A model generated the notes under the pieces. The model had not been told where the DNA came from. It searched no databases and was given only the letters and a program-made list of their open reading frames with translations. This document shows positions 23,594-32,319 of a stretch of 38,600 bases of DNA, one piece after another (position 1 is the stretch's first letter; each line of letters starts with the position of its first letter). Both the position numbers and the translations under genes were made by a program. The DNA is from Methylobacterium sp. (GTDB lineage Bacteria > Pseudomonadota > Alphaproteobacteria > Rhizobiales > Beijerinckiaceae), in NCBI RefSeq assembly GCF_019745455.1, contig NZ_JAIETD010000046.1, positions 1-38,600 of the forward strand. Reading direction: 5' to 3'.

Positions 23594-23689
23594 TCAATGC
23601 GCCCTGCGCGTGAGCCATAGTGTTCCCAGCGCCAGGAGGAGGCCTCCGGCGGGGACGGCGAGAAGAAGAAGGACCGGAGTGGTCATCAT
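23594..23689 (-). CDS. Putative 31-residue single-span membrane protein
   Basis: A short frame begins MMTTPVLLLLAVPAGGLLLA and ends LTRRAH. It has one strongly hydrophobic segment (about residues 5-25) and a positively charged C-terminus, typical of small membrane proteins. Its first ATG overlaps the stop of the upstream 91-residue membrane protein (ATGA), so it would be translated by coupling. This is the main evidence that it is real. There is no homologue I can name. The second Met (23686) is an alternative start. Confidence 0.5.
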   Translation of the reverse strand: MMTTPVLLLLAVPAGGLLLALGTLWLTRRAH

Positions 23690-23961
23690 GGCCGCATATC
23701 CTTGAGAGGCGTCCGCGCCATCCAATGTATGGCGCCACTCATAATCCAGCAAATGACCATGACGGAGAGGACCGGAACGAGGCTTGACCCCAACGGTGCA
23801 GGCGAAAGTGCCGTGGTGATGAAGGGGGCGAACCCACCGACCGCGAACACGGCAACCGCGATCCCGTTGAGATAGGTCGCGGTCAATTTGGCCCGCTCAT
23901 TGGCAATGAGCTTGATCCGCTCGTCGTCGATCATCGCCGAACCAAGCATGTGATGACCCAC
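23686..23961 (-). CDS. Small two-span membrane protein of unknown function
   Basis: This is a 91-residue protein. A charged N-terminal helix (IDDERIKLIANERAKLTATYLNG) is followed by two hydrophobic segments (about 32-52 and 59-78), and it ends in TPLKDMRP. The pattern resembles small amino-terminal-helix/TM proteins that sit in mobile or accessory gene sets, but I recognise no family. Starts at 23961, 23949 (MLGS) and 23931 (MIDD) are possible. It overlaps a 31-residue membrane ORF downstream in an ATGA. The two genes form the unique cargo between two copies of the sdhE 3' end. Confidence 0.65.
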   Translation of the reverse strand: MGHHMLGSAMIDDERIKLIANERAKLTATYLNGIAVAVFAVGGFAPFITTALSPAPLGSSLVPVLSVMVICWIMSGAIHWMARTPLKDMRP

Positions 23962-24013
23962 GCCATGGTTGGCTTTGGGACGGTCCGATTCCGAGCGGCC
24001 ACGCTATCAGCGT

Positions 24014-24307
24014 CTAGTGGATCGGGGCATCGTGCTTATGGAACGCCTGGAGCCGCCGGTACAGCGGCGTGTCGTAGTTCTCAGGCGTCTCGTCCTCGCC
24101 GGTGAGCCAGCGGAACAGGTCGCGGTCGGGTACCTCGATCAGGGCTTCGAACTGCGTCAGCTCCTCCTCGCTGAAGGAGCCGATCTCGGCATCGGCGAAG
24201 CGCCCCATGATCAGGTCCATCTCGCGGATGCCCCGATGCCAGGCCCGGAACAGGGTGCGGCGGCGGCGCGGGTCGAGGTCGGCGCTGGTGCGGGTCGTGC
24301 CGGACAT
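24014..24307 (-). CDS. sdhE: FAD assembly factor SdhE (succinate dehydrogenase assembly factor 2)
   Basis: This 97-residue all-helical protein promotes covalent flavinylation of SdhA. The family signature RGIREMDLIMGRFAD contains the RGxxE motif needed for flavin attachment, within RRRRTLFRAWHRGIREMDLI. The ending is LYRRLQAFHKHDAPIH. ATG 24307 has AGGA about nine bases upstream. It is divergent from recG and faces the same way as mfd, the usual alphaproteobacterial order. In this genome it is separated from mfd by a small membrane-protein module, a second copy of its own 3' end and a REP-like palindrome. Confidence 0.93.
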   Translation of the reverse strand: MSGTTRTSADLDPRRRRTLFRAWHRGIREMDLIMGRFADAEIGSFSEEELTQFEALIEVPDRDLFRWLTGEDETPENYDTPLYRRLQAFHKHDAPIH

Positions 24308-24336
24308 CTTTGTCGTCCTGTGATGCTGTGAGGCAA

Positions 24337-24366
24337 GGACCCTGTGATCCAACGATCACGGGGTCC
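24337..24366. repeat. 13-bp hairpin in the sdhE/recG divergent region
   Basis: GGACCCTGTGATC (24337-24349) pairs with GATCACGGGGTCC (24354-24366), 12 Watson-Crick pairs and one G-T wobble around a CAAC loop. It lies upstream of both sdhE and recG. It shares GATCACGGG-type sequence with the region beside the pncA/qor hairpin (7142 onward), suggesting one small palindrome family. Confidence 0.5.
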
Positions 24367-24502
24367 TGAGATACCCGGATCCCGGTTGCGTCCCCGCGTC
24401 CTGCCGTCACGCTACGGGCACGGTAACGAAGTCGGTTTATATAGGAGCGATGGGCCGGGTCGCCATGGCGGCGCCGGCCATGGCCCCTGTCCTCCGGCGC
24501 GT

Positions 24503-26638
24503 ATGTCCGAACCGCCCCGCCCTCCCCTGCGCCCCAGCCTCCTCGACCCGCTCTTCGCCCCGGCCCGCGGTTTGCCCGGCGTCGGGCCGAAGATGGCGCC
24601 GATGATCGAGCGGCTGCTCGGGACGCCCGAGCGTCCCGCGCGGATCGTCGACCTTCTGTTCCACCTGCCCCAGGGCGGCGTGGCGCGAAGGCTGCTCGGC
24701 TCGATCAGCGAGGCGCCGCCCGGCGAGCCGGTGACGCTCGGCGTCACCGTGACCGGCTACCGCCCGCCTCAGGCCGGAGCGGGCAAGCGCCCCTACCGCG
24801 TCCTCGTCGAGGATCCGACCGGCGACATCACCCTCGTGTTCTTCGGCATGCCGGCGCCCCGCGTCGAGAAGATGCTGCCGCTGGGTAGCCATCGCTACAT
24901 CACCGGGCGCATCGACCTCTGGGACGGGCACCGCCAGATGGTGCATCCCTCGCGCATCGTCGACGAAGCCGGGCTCGCCGCCCTGCCGGCGGTCGAGCCG
25001 GTCTACGGTGCCACCGAGGGTCTGACCTCGCGGGCGATCTCGAAGCTGGCCCATGCGGCCCTCGACCGGCTGCCGACCCTGCCCGAATGGCAGGACCCGG
25101 CCTGGCTCGCCAAGAACGCCCTGCCCACCTTCGCAGATGCGCTGAGGGCCGAGCACCGCCCCGAGGACGCGCCTCTCCCGGCGCCCGACGGTACCACCGT
25201 GGCGACCCCGGCTCGGCGCCGCCTCGCCTATGACGAACTCCTCGCCTCGCAACTGGCGCTGGCGCTCATCCGCGCCCGCAGCAGGCGTGGTCCCGGCCGC
25301 GCCAATGCCGGTGACGGGCAGTTGTCGGGCCGGATCGAGGCCGCCCTGCCCTTCGCCCTCACCGGGGCGCAGAGCCGTGCCGTCGCCGAGATCCGCGCCG
25401 ATCTCGCCTCCGACCGGCGCATGCTGCGCCTGCTCCAGGGCGATGTCGGCTCCGGCAAGACCGCAGTCGCGCTCCTCGCCATGGCCTCGGCGGTGGAGGC
25501 CGGGCGCCAGGCTGCCCTGATGGCGCCCACCGAGATCCTGGCCCGTCAGCATCTCGACCGGCTCACCGCCATGGCCGGACCCTTGCGCATCCGTCTTCTC
25601 ACCGGCCGCGACCGCGCGCCCGAGCGCCGCGCGACCCTCGCCGACCTCGCCGAGGGCCAGGTCGACATCCTCGTCGGCACCCATGCCCTGTTCCAGGAGA
25701 GCGTCGCCTTCCGGGATCTCGGCCTCGCGGTGGTGGACGAGCAGCATCGCTTCGGCGTCCATCAGCGTTTGGCGCTCTCCGCCAAGGGCGAGGCGGTGGA
25801 TATCCTGGTCATGACTGCGACGCCGATCCCCCGCACCCTGGCGCTCACGTGCTTCGGCGACATGGACGTCTCGGTGCTCGACGAGAAGCCGGCCGGGCGC
25901 CAGCCGATCGTCACCCGCCTCGTCTCCACCGACCGCCTCGACGAGGTGGTGGCGGCCCTCGGCCGCGCGATCGCCTCGGGCGAGCGGATCTACTGGATCT
26001 GCCCGCTGGTGGCCGAATCCGAATATGTCGACCTCGCCGCGGCCGAGGACCGGTTTGCCGACCTCGCCCAGGCCTTCGGCGACCGCGTCGGACTGATCCA
26101 CGGCAAGATGCCGGGCCCCGAGAAGGACGCCGCGATGGAGCGCTTCGCCGCCGGCGACACCCGCGTCCTCGTGGCGACCACGGTGGTCGAGGTCGGGGTG
26201 GACGTGCCCGAGGCCACCATCATGGTGATCGAGCATGCCGAGCGCTTCGGCCTCGCCCAGCTCCATCAGCTCCGCGGCCGGGTCGGGCGCGGCGCCAAGC
26301 CCTCGACCTGCCTCCTCGTCTATCGCGGGCCGCTGGGCCAGGTCGCCCGCGCCCGCCTCGAGACCCTGCGCGAGACCGAGGACGGCTTCCGCATCGCGGA
26401 GGAGGACTTACGCCTGCGCGGCGAGGGCGAAGTGCTCGGCACCCGCCAATCGGGCCTGGCCGCCTTTCGCCTCGCCCGCCTCGAATCCGACGGCGATCTC
26501 CTCGAAGTCGCCCGAGACGACGCCCGCCTGATCGTCGAGCGCGATCCCGGCCTCAAGAGCGAGCGCGGGAAGGCCCTGCGGGTGCTGCTCTACCTGTTCG
26601 AGCGGGATGCGGCGATCCGGCTGCTCAGCGCGGGGTGA
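24503..26638 (+). CDS. recG: ATP-dependent DNA helicase RecG
   Basis: The 711-residue SF2 helicase remodels stalled replication forks and Holliday junctions. The N-terminal wedge/OB region covers about residues 60-220 (VTLGVTVTGYRPP, GHRQMVHPSRIV). The helicase core has Walker A LLQGDVGSGKTAVALL (about 313-325), DEQHRFGVHQRL (about 411) and MTATPIPRTLALT. Further motifs are TTVVEVGVDVPEATIMVIEHAERFG and QLRGRVGRGAKPS. The C-terminal accessory motif lies in LRLRGEGEVLGTRQSG. The ATG at 24503 (MSEPPRPPL) gives the expected length. The open frame upstream to 24344 crosses the hairpin and is not used. Confidence 0.96.
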   Translation: MSEPPRPPLRPSLLDPLFAPARGLPGVGPKMAPMIERLLGTPERPARIVDLLFHLPQGGVARRLLGSISEAPPGEPVTLGVTVTGYRPPQAGAGKRPYRVLVEDPTGDITLVFFGMPAPRVEKMLPLGSHRYITGRIDLWDGHRQMVHPSRIVDEAGLAALPAVEPVYGATEGLTSRAISKLAHAALDRLPTLPEWQDPAWLAKNALPTFADALRAEHRPEDAPLPAPDGTTVATPARRRLAYDELLASQLALALIRARSRRGPGRANAGDGQLSGRIEAALPFALTGAQSRAVAEIRADLASDRRMLRLLQGDVGSGKTAVALLAMASAVEAGRQAALMAPTEILARQHLDRLTAMAGPLRIRLLTGRDRAPERRATLADLAEGQVDILVGTHALFQESVAFRDLGLAVVDEQHRFGVHQRLALSAKGEAVDILVMTATPIPRTLALTCFGDMDVSVLDEKPAGRQPIVTRLVSTDRLDEVVAALGRAIASGERIYWICPLVAESEYVDLAAAEDRFADLAQAFGDRVGLIHGKMPGPEKDAAMERFAAGDTRVLVATTVVEVGVDVPEATIMVIEHAERFGLAQLHQLRGRVGRGAKPSTCLLVYRGPLGQVARARLETLRETEDGFRIAEEDLRLRGEGEVLGTRQSGLAAFRLARLESDGDLLEVARDDARLIVERDPGLKSERGKALRVLLYLFERDAAIRLLSAG

Positions 26639-26723
26639 CATCGAGATCGTCAGCCGGCGCATGAACTTCATGGCAAGGTTCCCTGTCTCATAGGATCATC
26701 GAAGCAGGACGGAATGCAGTTCG

Positions 26724-29147
26724 ATGGGGCGCGATACCCAAAACCTTGCGTCACCAAACATGGTGGAGCGCTGGCGCGCCGCGAGACGGGTTGGCGAGGC
26801 GATTCCGTCCTACGAGGCCGTCGTGCTCGGCAATCTCGGCCGGTTCGCCGACCAGGCGGCGGTGGTGACGACCGAGGGTGGTCAGCCCGGCCGCATCCTC
26901 TGGGGCGGAGAGCGTTTCATTGCTTGGCTCGGATGCGAGATCAGGTCCGGCCTATCCGTCGCCACCCTGTCGGAAGACCTGCGCCAAGCCCTCACGGAAG
27001 CGGTGTCGCAGGCACTCCTCATGGGCCAGCCCGCTGTGACGCGGGGCGACCGCGTCACCGACGGTATCCTGACCAGCACCGCGCTCCTGGCCTGCCCGCT
27101 CTCAAACCGCAACGGCGAGCCCCTCGTCCTCGTGAGCGTGGCCGACGACGAATCCCGCTACGACCTCGTGAAGGCGATGTTCGGTGCCACCGACCAGGGC
27201 ATGCTCGCCCTCAGCACCATCCGCGATGCCGCCGGGGCGCCGATCGATTTCAAGATCGTCGCCCTCAACGACGGGGCCGCGCGGATGTTCGGGCGTCCGC
27301 CCGGCGCGCTGCAATGGCAACGCCTCGCGATGGTGGCCCCCCTCCTCCTCGAAAGCGGCGCCCTGACGCGGCTCGCAGAGGTGATCGGCACGACGGCGCG
27401 CAACGTCTTCGAACTGAGCGTGCCGCGCTCCGACGGAAGCCTCCTCCACCTGAAGATCGAGGCCGGCTGCATCGGCGACCTCGTCGCCCTGACCTTCACG
27501 GATGTCGGCGACCTCAAGTTACGCGAGGAATCCTCCCGCCTCCTTTTCGAGAACAATCCACTGCCGATGTGGCTGGTCGACCCGGAAACTCAGCGCTTCC
27601 TCGCCGTGAACGATGCGGCGGTTTCCCATTACGGACATGCCCGCGAGGCCTTCCTGACGATGACGGCGTCGGACCTCGAACCGTTGCCGCTGTCGAGTTC
27701 CGAGTCGCTCTGGCTGCATCGCCGTGCTGACGGAACGCCAATCACGGTCGACCTTTTCGAACGTGTCGTCGATGTCGCCGGCCGACCGGCCCTTCTCACC
27801 GCGGTGATCGACGTGACCGAGCGGCGCCGGGTCGAGGCGCGCATCGCCCACATGGCTCATCATGATGCCCTCACCGACCTGCCCAACCGTGTGCTCTTCC
27901 GGCATCGCCTCGGCGAGGCCCTCGCGCGCGGTCAGAGGAGCGGGGAACCGGCCCTGCTGTTCTGCCTCGACCTCGATCGCTTCAAGATCGTGAACGACAC
28001 CCTCGGCCATCCGGCGGGCGATGCGCTCCTGCGTGGTGTCGCGGAGCGACTGATGGCCTGCCTCGGCGCCGGGAACATGGTCGCGCGGATGGGTGGCGAC
28101 GAGTTCGCCATTCTGATCGCGGCGTCCGAGGATCAGATCTCGCTCCTGGCGGAGCGCATCATCGCCTCGCTTGGCCAGCCATTCCCCATCGAGGGTCAGC
28201 CGGTGCGGATCGGCGTCAGCATCGGTGTCGCCGTCATGCCGCGCGACGGGGCCGACCCCGATCTCCTGCTGCGCAACGCCGACCTCGCCCTCTATCGAGC
28301 CAAGGCGGCCGGGCGGAACACGCATCGCTGCTTCGAGCCCGAGATGGAGACCTCGATCAGGACACGGCGGAACCTCGAGCACGAGTTGCGTATGGCCTTC
28401 GCGGCCGGCCAGATCACGCTGTCCTACCAGCCGACCCACTCGGTCGATGACGAGCGCCTCACCGGCTTCGAGGCGCTGCTGCGCTGGCGCCACCCGGAAC
28501 GCGGCTTCATTCCGCCATCCGAGTTCGTGCCCCTGGCCGAAGAGAGCGGCCTCATCGGCCAGATCGGGGAATGGGTCCTGCGCACCGCCTGCGCCGAGGC
28601 TGCGACCTGGCCCGCCTCGATCCGCCTCGCGGTCAACCTGTCGCCCGTCCAGTTCCGCGACGGACGCCTCGGTGCCGTCGTCGCCTCAGCGCTGGCAGAT
28701 TCCGGGCTGCCTCCGCACCGGCTCGAACTCGAGATCACCGAAACGGTCCTCCTGGCGGAGAACGAGACGAACCTCGCCACGCTGCACGCCCTGCGCAGCC
28801 TCGGCGTCCGCATCGCCATGGACGATTTCGGGACTGGCTACTCCTCCCTGAGCTACCTGCGCTCCTTCCCGTTCGACCGGATCAAGATCGACCGGTCCTT
28901 CGTGGCCGAACTGGACACGAGCCCCCATTGCGCCGCCATCGTCAGGGCAGTGATCGGCCTGGGCACGAGCCTTGGCATCTTCATCATCGCCGAGGGCGTC
29001 GAGACGACCCGGCAGCTCGACCGCCTGCGGGCGGAGGGGTGCGGGGAGGTCCAGGGCTTCCTTTTCGGCAAAGCCGTGCCGGCGGACGAGGTCCGCCGAC
29101 TGATCCTCCTCGACGGCCTCACGGCCCTGGCGCGGCAACCGGCTTGA
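26724..29147 (+). CDS. PAS-GGDEF-EAL c-di-GMP turnover protein
   Basis: This is an 807-residue cytosolic protein without membrane segments. Three PAS-like regions lie at about residues 30-140, 155-260 and 270-380. A GGDEF domain follows (about 385-545) with intact MGGDEFAIL (about 456). Next is an EAL domain (about 560-800) with EALLRWRHPERG (about 582), NLSPVQFRD, ELEITETVL, DDFGTGYSSL, KIDRSF and AEGVET. Both catalytic signatures are intact, so it may make and degrade c-di-GMP, with the PAS domains choosing the output. Ligands are unknown. It is inserted between recG and the DUF502 gene and stands alone in orientation after an 85-bp gap. Confidence 0.92.
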   Translation: MGRDTQNLASPNMVERWRAARRVGEAIPSYEAVVLGNLGRFADQAAVVTTEGGQPGRILWGGERFIAWLGCEIRSGLSVATLSEDLRQALTEAVSQALLMGQPAVTRGDRVTDGILTSTALLACPLSNRNGEPLVLVSVADDESRYDLVKAMFGATDQGMLALSTIRDAAGAPIDFKIVALNDGAARMFGRPPGALQWQRLAMVAPLLLESGALTRLAEVIGTTARNVFELSVPRSDGSLLHLKIEAGCIGDLVALTFTDVGDLKLREESSRLLFENNPLPMWLVDPETQRFLAVNDAAVSHYGHAREAFLTMTASDLEPLPLSSSESLWLHRRADGTPITVDLFERVVDVAGRPALLTAVIDVTERRRVEARIAHMAHHDALTDLPNRVLFRHRLGEALARGQRSGEPALLFCLDLDRFKIVNDTLGHPAGDALLRGVAERLMACLGAGNMVARMGGDEFAILIAASEDQISLLAERIIASLGQPFPIEGQPVRIGVSIGVAVMPRDGADPDLLLRNADLALYRAKAAGRNTHRCFEPEMETSIRTRRNLEHELRMAFAAGQITLSYQPTHSVDDERLTGFEALLRWRHPERGFIPPSEFVPLAEESGLIGQIGEWVLRTACAEAATWPASIRLAVNLSPVQFRDGRLGAVVASALADSGLPPHRLELEITETVLLAENETNLATLHALRSLGVRIAMDDFGTGYSSLSYLRSFPFDRIKIDRSFVAELDTSPHCAAIVRAVIGLGTSLGIFIIAEGVETTRQLDRLRAEGCGEVQGFLFGKAVPADEVRRLILLDGLTALARQPA

Positions 29148-29166
29148 TCGCCCGACCGAGTGCGTT

Positions 29167-29922
29167 TCAGGCCTGACGCTTCACCGGAGGAGGCGGTTCT
29201 CCATGCGTAGCCCTTAGGGTCGCCGCCATGGCCTGGAGGCGGGCCTGCGGGTCCTCGGGCTGGATCACGCCTGCCGACATCACGAGCTTGGCGGCGTCGT
29301 CGACGCTGATCGGCACCTCGATGATGTCGGTCCGCGGCAGGTAGAAGAAGAAGCCCGTCGTCGGGTTCGGCGCGCAAGGCAGGAACACGCCGACATGCTC
29401 GCCCGCCTCCCCGAGGGCGTTCTGCACGTCAGGCCCGGCCGGGGCCGAGACGAACACCACCGACCACGTCCCCTTCACCGGAAACTCGACGAGGCCCACC
29501 GTGCGGAACGAGGTGCCGTTGGCCGAGAACAGCGTCTCGAAGATCTGGCGCAGGCCCTTGTACAGCCCCGAGATCACCGGGGTTCGCGCCAGCAGGACCT
29601 CGCCGAACTCGACGACGGAGCGACCGACGAGGTTCGCCGTAAGGAAGCCCAGCAGCGTCACCGCCAGGAAGGCGATGACGAGCCCGAGACCGGGTATCGA
29701 GAACGGCAGGTAATGGTCGGGCAGGTAGCTCGGCGGCACCAGCGGCTTCACCCAGCTGTCGATCAGGCTGATGAACCACCAGGTGAGATAGATCGTGATG
29801 GCGAGCGGCCCGGCCACGATGATGCCGGTGAGGAAATAGGTCCGCAGGCGCCCGCGCTTGCTCAGGCGGGGGCGGGCGCCGGGAGGCTCTGGTTCCGGTA
29901 ACGGCAGGACCGTTTCGCGCAC
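29167..29922 (-). CDS. DUF502 inner-membrane protein
   Basis: This is a 251-residue DUF502 protein. It has a Pro-rich cytosolic N-terminus (1-28), a membrane segment TYFLTGIIVAGPLAITIYLT (about 29-50) and a second one, FSIPGLGLVIAFLAVTLLGF (about 75-95). The conserved core includes ARTPVISGLYKGLRQIFETLF, GLVEFPVKGTWSVVFV and FLPCAPNPTTGFFFYLPR. The function is unknown. The family is conserved next to recG and glmS in many alphaproteobacteria. The start is a GTG without an obvious ribosome binding site, so the N-terminus is uncertain by a few residues. Its stop lies 19 bases from the convergent GGDEF-EAL stop. Confidence 0.88.
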   Translation of the reverse strand: MRETVLPLPEPEPPGARPRLSKRGRLRTYFLTGIIVAGPLAITIYLTWWFISLIDSWVKPLVPPSYLPDHYLPFSIPGLGLVIAFLAVTLLGFLTANLVGRSVVEFGEVLLARTPVISGLYKGLRQIFETLFSANGTSFRTVGLVEFPVKGTWSVVFVSAPAGPDVQNALGEAGEHVGVFLPCAPNPTTGFFFYLPRTDIIEVPISVDDAAKLVMSAGVIQPEDPQARLQAMAATLRATHGEPPPPVKRQA

Positions 29923-30024
29923 GGGCAGTGTCTCGTTGGGGATGGGACCGGTCCCGGACCAAACAGGGGTTATCGGGTCGTGGCGGCGATCTCAAGCCGG
30001 TACTGCCACGCTCCGCCGCCGAGC

Positions 30025-30222
30025 CTATCTGGCGATCGGGATCAGCGCCCTTCGCCTCTGATCACGCAGACAGGGTCCGCCTCAGGCCATCAGGCCGAGA
30101 GAGATGCCGAACAGCAGGTGGCTGAAGATGGGGCCGCCGACCCGCAGGTGGGTGGCGATCGCGCCGTCGAGGAGGAGGAAGGCAACGACGAGACCGCTCA
30201 TGACCCGGCCTGTCCAGAGCAC
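30025..30222 (-). pseudogene. Decayed DoxX-like membrane protein gene
   Basis: Reading from GTG 30222 (or ATG 30201) gives VLWTGRVMSGLVVAFLLLDGA running directly into IATHLRVGGPIFSHLLFG and ISLGLMA, then TGA (30082). The same frame continues as GGPCLRDQRRRALIPIAR to a TAG at 30025. From memory, intact DoxX-like proteins have TGR-x-LSGLVV-FLL-DG at the N-terminus, about 60 intervening residues, then GGA-ATHLRVG-P-FSHLLFG and LGL-AWGGLYLRD at the C-terminus. The gene thus appears to have lost its middle in frame and changed the Trp TGG to TGA. It lies downstream of glmS on the same strand. Confidence 0.65.
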
Positions 30223-30287
30223 GGTTTTCGATGGGATGCGGGGTGGGGCGAGTGCCCTGATCGAGGGTTCGGAACCGGCCGCGCCTC

Positions 30288-32114
30288 CTACTCCACCGTC
30301 ACCGACTTCGCGAGGTTCCTCGGCTGGTCGACGTCTTTCCCCATGAACACCGCCGTGTGGTAGGCGATGAGCTGGATCGGCACCGCGTAGACGATCGGGG
30401 CGACGACCGGGTCGAGGTCGGGCATGGTCATCGTCGCCATGGTTTCGAGGCCCGCTTCCGCCGCACCCTTGGCGTCGCCGATCAGGATGATGCGCCCGCC
30501 GCGTGCGGCAACTTCCTGCATGTTCGAGACGGTCTTCTCGAAGACCGCGTCGTGGGGCGCGATGACGATGACCGGCACGCTCTCGTCGATGAGGGCGATG
30601 GGGCCGTGCTTGAGTTCACCCGCCGCATAACCTTCGGCGTGGATGTAGCTGATTTCCTTGAGCTTCAGCGCCCCTTCCATCGCCATCGGATAGGCGGTGC
30701 CGCGCCCCAGATAGAGCACGTCGCGGGCCTTTGCGACCTCGCGGGCCAGGGGCTCGATCTCGGTCTCCAGCTTCACCGCCTCGGCCATCAGGCCGGGCAC
30801 GGTGATCAGGGCGTCGACCAGGCTGCGCTCCCGCTCCGGGCTGAGCGTGCCGCGCGCCCGGCCCGCCGCGATGGCGAGGCACAGGAGCACGGTGAGCTGG
30901 CACGAGAACGCCTTGGTCGAGGCGACCCCGATCTCGGGGCCGGCCAGCGTCGGCAACACCGCGCTCGCCTCGCGAGCGATGGTCGAGGTCGGCACGTTGA
31001 CGACTGCCAGCGTGTGCTGGCCCTGCGCCTTGGCGTAGCGCAGGGAGGCGAGGGTGTCGGCGGTTTCGCCCGATTGGGAGATGACGAGGGTCAGCCCGTC
31101 CTTGTCGAGGGGCGGCTCGCGGTAGCGCGCCTCGGAGGCGACGTCGATCTCGACGGGAAGCCGGGCGAGGGACTCGAACCAGTACTTGGCGACGAGGCCG
31201 GCATAGTAGGCGGTGCCGCAGGCGGTGATCGAGACCCGCGACACTGTCTTGAGATCGAAGGGCAGAGCGTCCGGCAGGGCGACGCGCCCGTTCGCGAGGT
31301 CGACGTAATGGGCGAGGGTGCGGCCCACCACCTCCGGCTGCTCGTGGATCTCCTTGGCCATGAAGTGGCGGTGGTTGCCCTTCTCGACCCGGAAGGCCTG
31401 GGCGACGATCCTTTGGCGCGGCCTCGCGACCACGCCCCCCGTGAAATCGTGGATCTCGGCGCCGGAGCGCGACAGCACCGCCCAGTCGCCCTCCTCCAGG
31501 TAGGTGATCTCCTCGGTGAAGGGGGCGAGCGCCAGGGCGTCGGAGCCGAGATAGGTCTCGCCGGCACCGTAGCCGATGGCGAGCGGCGCGCCGTGGCGGG
31601 CGCCGATCAGGAGGTCGTCGTGGCCTGAAAAGATGAAGCCGAGGGCGAAGGCGCCGCGGAGCTGCGGCAGGGCGGCGGCGACCGCCTCGACCGGCCCCAG
31701 GCCCTTGTCCATCTCGTGGCTGACGAGCTGGGCCACGACCTCGGTATCGGTCTCGCTCTCGAACCGGACGCCGCGATCCTGGAGCATCGCCTTGAGCTCG
31801 CGAAAATTCTCGATGATGCCGTTATGGACGACCGCGAGCCGCGCCGTGGCGTGGGGATGGGCGTTGGTCTCGTTGGGCCGCCCATGCGTCGCCCAGCGGG
31901 TATGGCCGATGCCGATGGCGCCGGCGAGGGGCGATTCCTCGAGCCGGGCTTGCAGGTTGCCGAGCTTTCCTTGTGCGCGGCGGCGCTCCAGCCGGCCATG
32001 CTCCAGGGTGGCGATCCCAGCCGAATCGTAGCCGCGATATTCGAGCCGGCGCAGGGCCTCGACCAACTGGTCCGCCACAGAATCCCGCCCGACAATGCCG
32101 ACGATGCCGCACAT
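30288..32114 (-). CDS. glmS: Glutamine--fructose-6-phosphate aminotransferase GlmS
   Basis: The 608-residue enzyme makes glucosamine-6-phosphate from fructose-6-phosphate and glutamine, the first step toward UDP-GlcNAc. The N-terminal Ntn glutaminase begins MCGIVGIVG with nucleophile Cys2, then RWATHGRP and HNGIIENFRELK. The C-terminal half has two SIS sugar-isomerase domains with ACGTAYYAGLVAKYW, ISQSGETADTL, STKAFSCQL and YAAGELKHGPIALID. It ends NLAKSVTVE. A GAGAGACGAAGAAC ribosome binding region precedes ATG 32114. It follows glmU on the same strand after 205 bp. No glmS ribozyme is expected, and I see none. Confidence 0.97.
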   Translation of the reverse strand: MCGIVGIVGRDSVADQLVEALRRLEYRGYDSAGIATLEHGRLERRRAQGKLGNLQARLEESPLAGAIGIGHTRWATHGRPNETNAHPHATARLAVVHNGIIENFRELKAMLQDRGVRFESETDTEVVAQLVSHEMDKGLGPVEAVAAALPQLRGAFALGFIFSGHDDLLIGARHGAPLAIGYGAGETYLGSDALALAPFTEEITYLEEGDWAVLSRSGAEIHDFTGGVVARPRQRIVAQAFRVEKGNHRHFMAKEIHEQPEVVGRTLAHYVDLANGRVALPDALPFDLKTVSRVSITACGTAYYAGLVAKYWFESLARLPVEIDVASEARYREPPLDKDGLTLVISQSGETADTLASLRYAKAQGQHTLAVVNVPTSTIAREASAVLPTLAGPEIGVASTKAFSCQLTVLLCLAIAAGRARGTLSPERERSLVDALITVPGLMAEAVKLETEIEPLAREVAKARDVLYLGRGTAYPMAMEGALKLKEISYIHAEGYAAGELKHGPIALIDESVPVIVIAPHDAVFEKTVSNMQEVAARGGRIILIGDAKGAAEAGLETMATMTMPDLDPVVAPIVYAVPIQLIAYHTAVFMGKDVDQPRNLAKSVTVE

Positions 32115-32228
32115 GTTCTTCGTCTCTCACGCCATCTTCGCCGGCTGCCCGTAGCGGACTTGTACCGGAATGGGACACCCGATTGCCAGAACTTCGCGGG
32201 CCGGGAATGCTCGGCCTCTAAGCGCCTT

Positions 32229-32258
32229 CACGGAGGATGCCGCCACGGAGGATGCCGC
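32229..32258. repeat. Perfect 15-bp tandem duplication in the glmU-glmS gap
   Basis: CACGGAGGATGCCGC occurs twice back to back (32229-32243 and 32244-32258) in the 205-bp spacer between the glmU stop and the glmS start. It is non-coding on the minus strand transcript. Slippage is the simplest origin. Confidence 0.75.
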
Positions 32259-32319
32259 GGCAAACTTGAACACAATCCTACGGGCGCTTCCTCGGCCGCG
32301 GTTTGCTACGTACCATGCT

